A stretch of DNA of 10,002 bases from Propionibacteriaceae bacterium (GTDB lineage: Bacteria > Actinomycetota > Actinomycetes > Propionibacteriales > Propionibacteriaceae): positions 1 through 10,002 of the forward strand of contig JAIRVA010000048.1 of the NCBI GenBank assembly GCA_031254155.1, read 5' to 3'. The translations under genes and the position numbers were made by a program. Positions within the stretch are counted from its first letter, which is position 1; every line of letters starts with the position of its first letter. Shown here in pieces: positions 5,751 to 10,002 of this stretch. Under the pieces are notes generated by a model. The model was given only the letters and a program-made list of their open reading frames with translations. It ran no database searches and had not been told where the DNA came from.

Positions 5751-7355
5751 TCAGCTTCCCGCCGGGATGAGGAAACTGGACGCGGCCTGCAGGGCGTCGA
5801 GGACCGGTCCGGGGGCGACCCCGAGCCCGATGGTACCCACGAAGCAGACGGCGAGCACGATCCACGTCGCCACGCCGGGCTGCGCGATGTCGGCCGTCGT
5901 CTCCCCTGCCGGCTTGGCGAAGAACATGGCCGCGATGACGCGGATGTAGATGAAAACCGCGATGACCGAGCCGACGATGGCGACGAAGACCAGCCACCAG
6001 TACCCGCCCCGCCACGCGGCGACGAACGCCGCCAGCTTGCCGACGAAACCCGCGGTCAGCGGGATGCCGGCGAGGCTCAGCAGGAAGACCACCATGACGA
6101 ACCCGAGCAGCGGGCTGCGCCGGCCGACACCGGCCCACGCCGTGAGGTTTGTCGCCTCGCGGCCCTGGGAGCGGACCAAGCCGATGACGGTGAAACAGCC
6201 GATGGTCGCGAAACCGTAGGCGATGAGGTAGAACATGATCGAGGCGACCGACCCGGCCTCGCCGGCGGCCAACCCGCTTTGGACGGCGAGCGCGCCCACG
6301 AGCGGGACGAGGACGAAGCCGGCGTGCGCGATCGAGGAGTACGCCAGCACGCGCTTGACGTCCGCCTGGTTGATGGCGATGACCGCGCCGACGATGATGG
6401 TCAGGATCGCCACCCCGGCGAGTACCGGCTGCCACGTCCACCGCAGGCCGCCGAAGGCGACGTAGAAGAGCCGCAGCAGGCCACCGACGGCGGCCACCTT
6501 CGTACACACGCTCATGAACGCGGTCACCGGCGTGGGCGCGCCCTGGTAGACATCCGGCATCCAGGAGTGGAAGGGGACGGCGCCGATCTTGAACAGCAGA
6601 CCGACCCCGGTCAGGCCGAGCCCGGCGAGGAGCAGCGCGTCCGAGCCCGTGTGGGCGGTCGCGGTGTGAGCGATGGTTTCGTACGAGAAACTGCCCGCGT
6701 ACCCGAACAGCAGGGCCGCACCGAACAGGAAGATGGCGGAGGCCGCGGCGCCGAGCAGGAAGTACTTCAGCGCGGCCTCCTGCGAGGCCAGGCGGCGGTG
6801 CCGCGCGAGGCCCGACAGGACGTACAGCGGCAGCGACAGGATCTCCAGGCCGACGAAGGCCACAAGCAGATCGTTCGCCGACACCATGAGCGCCATGCCG
6901 GACATCGAGAACAGGGCCAGCGGGAAGACCTCGGAGTGGGCCAGCCCGGCCGTCGCCGCCGCCGTCTCGGCCTGTGAACCGGGGATGGCGGCCGCCGAGG
7001 GGGTGAAGCTGGTCGCGCCCGCGTGGACGCGCCGCTCGGCGAAACCGACGACGGCGAGCAGGCCGAACCCGAAGATGACGAGCCAGAACACCTGAGTCGG
7101 GCCGTCGACCATCACCGTACCAGTGACGACGGAACCGGCGTAGGGGTCGAGCAGACCCCGGCCAGCCTCGCCCCACCGGGCGACGATGAAGCCGAGCGCC
7201 GCGCCGAGGCCCAGGACGGCGAGGCCGACCTGGGTGGCGAAGCGGGCCTTCCGCGGCAGGAACGCCTCGGCCAGGATACCCAGGCAGGCCGTGCCGAGCA
7301 CGATCAGGATGGGCAGGAGGCCGAGATAGTTCAGGCTGGGTACCGTGAAGTCCAT
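5751..7355 (-). CDS. nuoN: NADH-quinone oxidoreductase subunit N
   Basis: A 534-residue polytopic membrane protein, the third antiporter-like subunit of complex I, which helps drive proton transfer across the cytoplasmic membrane. Key charged residues of the proton path are present: E171 in FVGLEILSLP, K197 in AALKYFLLG, K256 in LLFKIGAVPFHSWMPD, and K334 and K440 further on. The PDVYQGAPTPVTAF segment after the TM7/TM8 region is diagnostic of NuoN as against NuoL or NuoM. Compared with the roughly 485-residue enterobacterial protein it is longer; much of the difference appears to be a Ser/Ala/Thr-rich loop at about 108-142 between early helices, a feature I associate with actinobacterial NuoN. 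The ATG lies two bases past the nuoM stop, with GGGAGGT inside the nuoM 3' end as ribosome site, so translation is probably coupled. Confidence 0.97.
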   Translation of the reverse strand: MDFTVPSLNYLGLLPILIVLGTACLGILAEAFLPRKARFATQVGLAVLGLGAALGFIVARWGEAGRGLLDPYAGSVVTGTVMVDGPTQVFWLVIFGFGLLAVVGFAERRVHAGATSFTPSAAAIPGSQAETAAATAGLAHSEVFPLALFSMSGMALMVSANDLLVAFVGLEILSLPLYVLSGLARHRRLASQEAALKYFLLGAAASAIFLFGAALLFGYAGSFSYETIAHTATAHTGSDALLLAGLGLTGVGLLFKIGAVPFHSWMPDVYQGAPTPVTAFMSVCTKVAAVGGLLRLFYVAFGGLRWTWQPVLAGVAILTIIVGAVIAINQADVKRVLAYSSIAHAGFVLVPLVGALAVQSGLAAGEAGSVASIMFYLIAYGFATIGCFTVIGLVRSQGREATNLTAWAGVGRRSPLLGFVMVVFLLSLAGIPLTAGFVGKLAAFVAAWRGGYWWLVFVAIVGSVIAVFIYIRVIAAMFFAKPAGETTADIAQPGVATWIVLAVCFVGTIGLGVAPGPVLDALQAASSFLIPAGS

Positions 7356-7357
7356 GA

Positions 7358-8875
7358 TCAGCGACCTCCCTCGATTTGCGCCACCGGATCGATCACCGAG
7401 GCCGTCTGCATGTAGTACTCACTGGTGGGGCCGATCTCGCCGAGCGCCGGCCGCGGCCAGAACCCGAGGACCAGGAAGGCCGCCACGAGCGGGATGACCG
7501 CCCAGCGCTCGCGCCACGTGAGGTCACTCGTGATGTGTTTCTCCGTCTGCGGCGTGACCGGTCCGGTCATGAGCCGTTGGTACATCCACAAGACGTACAC
7601 CGCGGCGAACACCACGCCCACGACGGCGATGCCGGCGATGACCGGGTAGCGGGTCCACGTCCCGGCGATGGCCAGGAACTCCGACACGAACGGCGAGGTC
7701 CCCGGCAGGGCGACCGAGGCGAGGCCCGCCACGAGGGTGAAGCCCGCCGCCAGCGGGGCCACGTTCACCACCCCGCCGAAGTCGTCAACGTTCGCGGAGC
7801 CGCGGCGCTTGATGAGATAGCCGATGACAAGGTACAACGCGCCCGTCGCCAGTGCGTGGTTGACCATGTAGAAGATGGCCCCCGTCAGCGACTGGCTGGT
7901 GAGGGCGAAGATGCCCATGACCATGAAACCGAAGTGCGAGATGGAGGTGTACGCGATGAGCCGCATCAGGTTCTTCGAGCCGATGGCGGCGAGCGCGCCC
8001 CAGAAGATGGAGATGAGCGCCAGGATCAGGATCACCGGCGTCGCCCACTGCGACTCACCCGGGAAGACGCCGAGGCAGACCCGGATCATGCCGAAGGTAC
8101 CCAGCTTGTCCAGGATGCCGACCATGAGCGCCGCCCCGCCGGGGGTCGATTCCTCGGCGGCGTCCGGCAGCCAGATGTGGCCCGGTACCATCGGGGCCTT
8201 GAGGGCGAAGGCGATGAAGAAGGCGATGAAGATGATCTTCGGGGTCCAGCCCGTCCCCAGGGCCTGGGTCGCGAGAACGCGGAAGTTGAGCGAGACCGCC
8301 CCCGTCTCGGCAGACAGGACGGTCGTCCCGACCACGCCGAACAGCATGATGAGCCCGCCCGCCAGGCCGAAGATGAGGAACTTCGCCGCCGCCTTGCCGC
8401 GCGCCGCCCCGCCCCAGCCGCCGATGAGGAAGTACATCGGGATGAGGGTGACCTCGAAGAAGATGTAGAACACCAGCAGGTCGAAGCTCAGGAAGCTCAT
8501 GAGCGAGAACGATTCGACCAGGAGGACGAGCGCGACGAAGGTCTTCGACGAGAAGCGCCCTTCGCCGCCGAACCCGGTCTTCCACTCCGCGACCAGGACG
8601 GCAGGTACGAGCAGCACGGTCATCGCGACCATCACCAGCCCCATGCCGTCGAGGTCGAGGGAGTACGACGAGCCGATGATGGGCAGCCAGTCGAGGCTCT
8701 CGGCCACCGAGTGGCCGGTCACCTTGACATACACGATGATGCCGGCGGCGTAGACCAGGGTGGCGAGCGCGCCCACGAGGCCGACGACCCGGCCCGCCTT
8801 GGCGCCGGAGAGCGCCACCAGGATGGCCACCACGAGGGGAAGCAGCCCTAACACTGTGAGAAATGGGTAGTCCAT
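7358..8875 (-). CDS. nuoM: NADH-quinone oxidoreductase subunit M
   Basis: A complete 505-residue antiporter-like subunit of complex I with about 14 hydrophobic spans. E141 (FFEVTLIPMYFLIGGWG) corresponds to the essential TM5 glutamate, K165 (AAAKFLIFG) and K226 (FALKAPMVPGHIWLPD) to the conserved lysines, and K257 (GILDKLGTFGM) to the TM8 lysine. The conserved RLIAYTSISHFGF motif and the MVNHALATGALYL segment follow. The run WLPDAAEESTPGGAAL, where most bacteria have DAHVEAPT, is the form typical of actinobacteria and is part of the basis for the taxonomic call. The gene starts 13 bases after the nuoL stop with AAGGAG close to the ATG, and ends two bases before nuoN. It works with NuoL and NuoN in the membrane arm. 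Confidence 0.98.
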   Translation of the reverse strand: MDYPFLTVLGLLPLVVAILVALSGAKAGRVVGLVGALATLVYAAGIIVYVKVTGHSVAESLDWLPIIGSSYSLDLDGMGLVMVAMTVLLVPAVLVAEWKTGFGGEGRFSSKTFVALVLLVESFSLMSFLSFDLLVFYIFFEVTLIPMYFLIGGWGGAARGKAAAKFLIFGLAGGLIMLFGVVGTTVLSAETGAVSLNFRVLATQALGTGWTPKIIFIAFFIAFALKAPMVPGHIWLPDAAEESTPGGAALMVGILDKLGTFGMIRVCLGVFPGESQWATPVILILALISIFWGALAAIGSKNLMRLIAYTSISHFGFMVMGIFALTSQSLTGAIFYMVNHALATGALYLVIGYLIKRRGSANVDDFGGVVNVAPLAAGFTLVAGLASVALPGTSPFVSEFLAIAGTWTRYPVIAGIAVVGVVFAAVYVLWMYQRLMTGPVTPQTEKHITSDLTWRERWAVIPLVAAFLVLGFWPRPALGEIGPTSEYYMQTASVIDPVAQIEGGR

Positions 8876-8888
8876 GGCTCCTTCTTCC

Positions 8889-10002
8889 CTACACGAACCG
8901 GCTGAGGATGAGGGCCAGGCCCACGAGTATCACACCGATGGCCATTGTCAGCCCGTACGTCCGGACGTAGCCGTTCTGGACCCGGCGGACCTGGGCGCCG
9001 ACGGTCTGGACCAGCCAGCCCGTCCCCTCGACGACCGGGTCGACCACCTTGTCGTCGGCGAGCGCGACGCCCCGGGCCAGCAGGCCGAGGGGGCGGACGA
9101 CGACCGCGTTGTTGATGGTGTCCCCGTAGAGGTCGTGCCGGCCAATCGTCGTGAAGACCGACACCTTGGCCGGGGCCGCGGCGGGGACGGGTTGGCGTCC
9201 GAAGACCAGCCAGCCCGTCAGGACGCCGAGGGCGACGACCGCGAGCGTGATCCAGCCGAGGAGGGTGAACTCCGGCAGCCAGCTGGCGTGCCCGCCGCCG
9301 GTCGCGCCGACGCCCGCCAGCCAGCCCCCGATCCAGCCGTTGAGGGCCATGCCGCCGATGACCGACCCGAGGCCCAGCAGGACCAGCGGGATCCACATCG
9401 AGGCCGGCGACTCGTGGGGATGCACCCCGTCTTGCCAGCGTTTCGGGCCAAAGAAGGTCATGAGCATGAGCCGGGTCATGTAGAAGGCGGTCACGCCCGC
9501 CCCGATGAGGGCCAGTACGCCGAGCACCGGCTGCGCGTCGTAGGCCGCCTCGATGATGTGGTCCTTGGAATAGAAGCCGGCGAAGAAGGGGAAGCCGATG
9601 ATCGCCAGGTAGCCCATCCCGAAGGTCACGAACGTGATCGGCAGAGCTTTGGCGAGGGCGCCGAAGTGGCGCATGTTGACGTCGTCGTTCGTCCCGTGCA
9701 TGACCGACCCGGCACCAAGGAACATGTTGGCCTTAAAGAAGCCGTGGGTGAGCAGGTGGAAGATCGCGAACGCCCAGCCGGCCGGGCCGATCCCGGCGGC
9801 GAGCATCATGTAGCCGATCTGCGACATCGTCGAGCCGGCGAGCACCTTCTTGATGTCGTCCTTCGCGCAGCCGATCCAGGCGCCGACCAGGAGCGTCACC
9901 GTACCAACGATGGCGACCGCCAGCTGGGCGGCCGGGGTCTGGAGGTAAATCGCGCCGGAGCGGACGACCAGGTAGACGCCCGCCGTGACCATCGTCGCGG
10001 CG
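8889..10002 (-). CDS. nuoL: NADH-quinone oxidoreductase subunit L, C-terminal part (5' end outside window)
   Basis: The visible 371 residues are the C-terminal portion of the largest antiporter-like subunit of complex I, normally somewhat over 600 residues; the N-terminal part lies beyond the right edge. The fragment opens within AATMVTAGVYLVVRS, the segment after TM8, and continues with KKVLAGSTMSQIGYM, FHLLTHGFFKANMFLGAGSVMHG (conserved TM Lys) and FFAGFYSKDHIIEAA. The last 150 residues match the NuoL-specific tail: a hydrophilic stretch, YGDTINNAVVVRPLG, the long amphipathic lateral helix, NGYVRTYGLTM, and a final membrane anchor. That lateral helix runs along the membrane arm beside NuoM and NuoN. 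An internal ATG at 9992 is not the start, because the reading frame stays open to the edge. Confidence 0.97.
   Translation of the reverse strand, partial: AATMVTAGVYLVVRSGAIYLQTPAAQLAVAIVGTVTLLVGAWIGCAKDDIKKVLAGSTMSQIGYMMLAAGIGPAGWAFAIFHLLTHGFFKANMFLGAGSVMHGTNDDVNMRHFGALAKALPITFVTFGMGYLAIIGFPFFAGFYSKDHIIEAAYDAQPVLGVLALIGAGVTAFYMTRLMLMTFFGPKRWQDGVHPHESPASMWIPLVLLGLGSVIGGMALNGWIGGWLAGVGATGGGHASWLPEFTLLGWITLAVVALGVLTGWLVFGRQPVPAAAPAKVSVFTTIGRHDLYGDTINNAVVVRPLGLLARGVALADDKVVDPVVEGTGWLVQTVGAQVRRVQNGYVRTYGLTMAIGVILVGLALILSRFV

Noticed and set aside
4755..6977. Long open plus-strand frame of 740 codons opposite the prenyl synthase and nuoN
   Set aside because: Its translation is Arg/Asp/Gly/Glu-rich low-complexity sequence, the usual antisense shadow of GC-rich genes; the minus strand holds two unmistakable conserved proteins.
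7376..8851. Long open plus-strand frame opposite nuoM
   Set aside because: Same antisense effect: an Arg/His/Asp/Glu-rich translation with no recognisable domain, fully covered by nuoM.

Overview
The window is a GC-rich piece of bacterial chromosome in which every gene I can support is read from the minus strand. The organism is most likely an actinobacterium. The NuoM sequence has the actinobacterial form of the antiporter core (a TAEE-like WLPDAAEES segment and a DKLGTFGM stretch). A long-chain polyprenyl diphosphate synthase follows nuoN directly, an arrangement I associate with actinobacteria. Two genes have a TAnnnT -10 box exactly six bases before an ATG, as expected for leaderless actinobacterial mRNAs.

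Reading in the direction of transcription (10002 down to 1), the right half is a compact respiratory operon: nuoL (5' end outside the window), nuoM and nuoN, spaced by 13 and 2 bases. Twelve bases later comes the polyprenyl diphosphate synthase, which probably makes the menaquinone tail, followed by a 93-residue two-helix membrane protein of unknown role. NuoL, NuoM and NuoN are the three antiporter-like proton-pumping subunits of complex I, and the prenyl synthase supplies the quinone that complex I reduces.

The left half (about 1-4390) is looser and looks accessory. It starts with a 235-base AT-richer gap holding two diverged copies of a 15-base motif. Next are a solitary AAA_14/DUF4143 ATPase with its own promoter and strong Shine-Dalgarno site, a stand-alone RibD-C/dihydrofolate-reductase-fold protein with an apparent leaderless promoter, and a two-gene toxin-antitoxin module. 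In that module a ribbon-helix-helix-like antitoxin overlaps a MazF toxin by one base, and a palindrome covers the promoter and start codon. These genes have separate promoters and possible hairpins between them, so they look like independent units rather than one operon.

At the left edge is a secreted protein, truncated by the window, with the fold signature of a purple-acid-phosphatase-like metallophosphoesterase: a fibronectin-like N domain followed by a calcineurin-like domain. In it the metal-binding Asp/His positions of motifs II, III and V, and the His expected in motif IV, are replaced, and the 380 visible residues contain only one histidine. It looks like a secreted pseudo-phosphoesterase and is the most unusual item here. 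I see no tRNA, rRNA, CRISPR array, transposase or phage gene.
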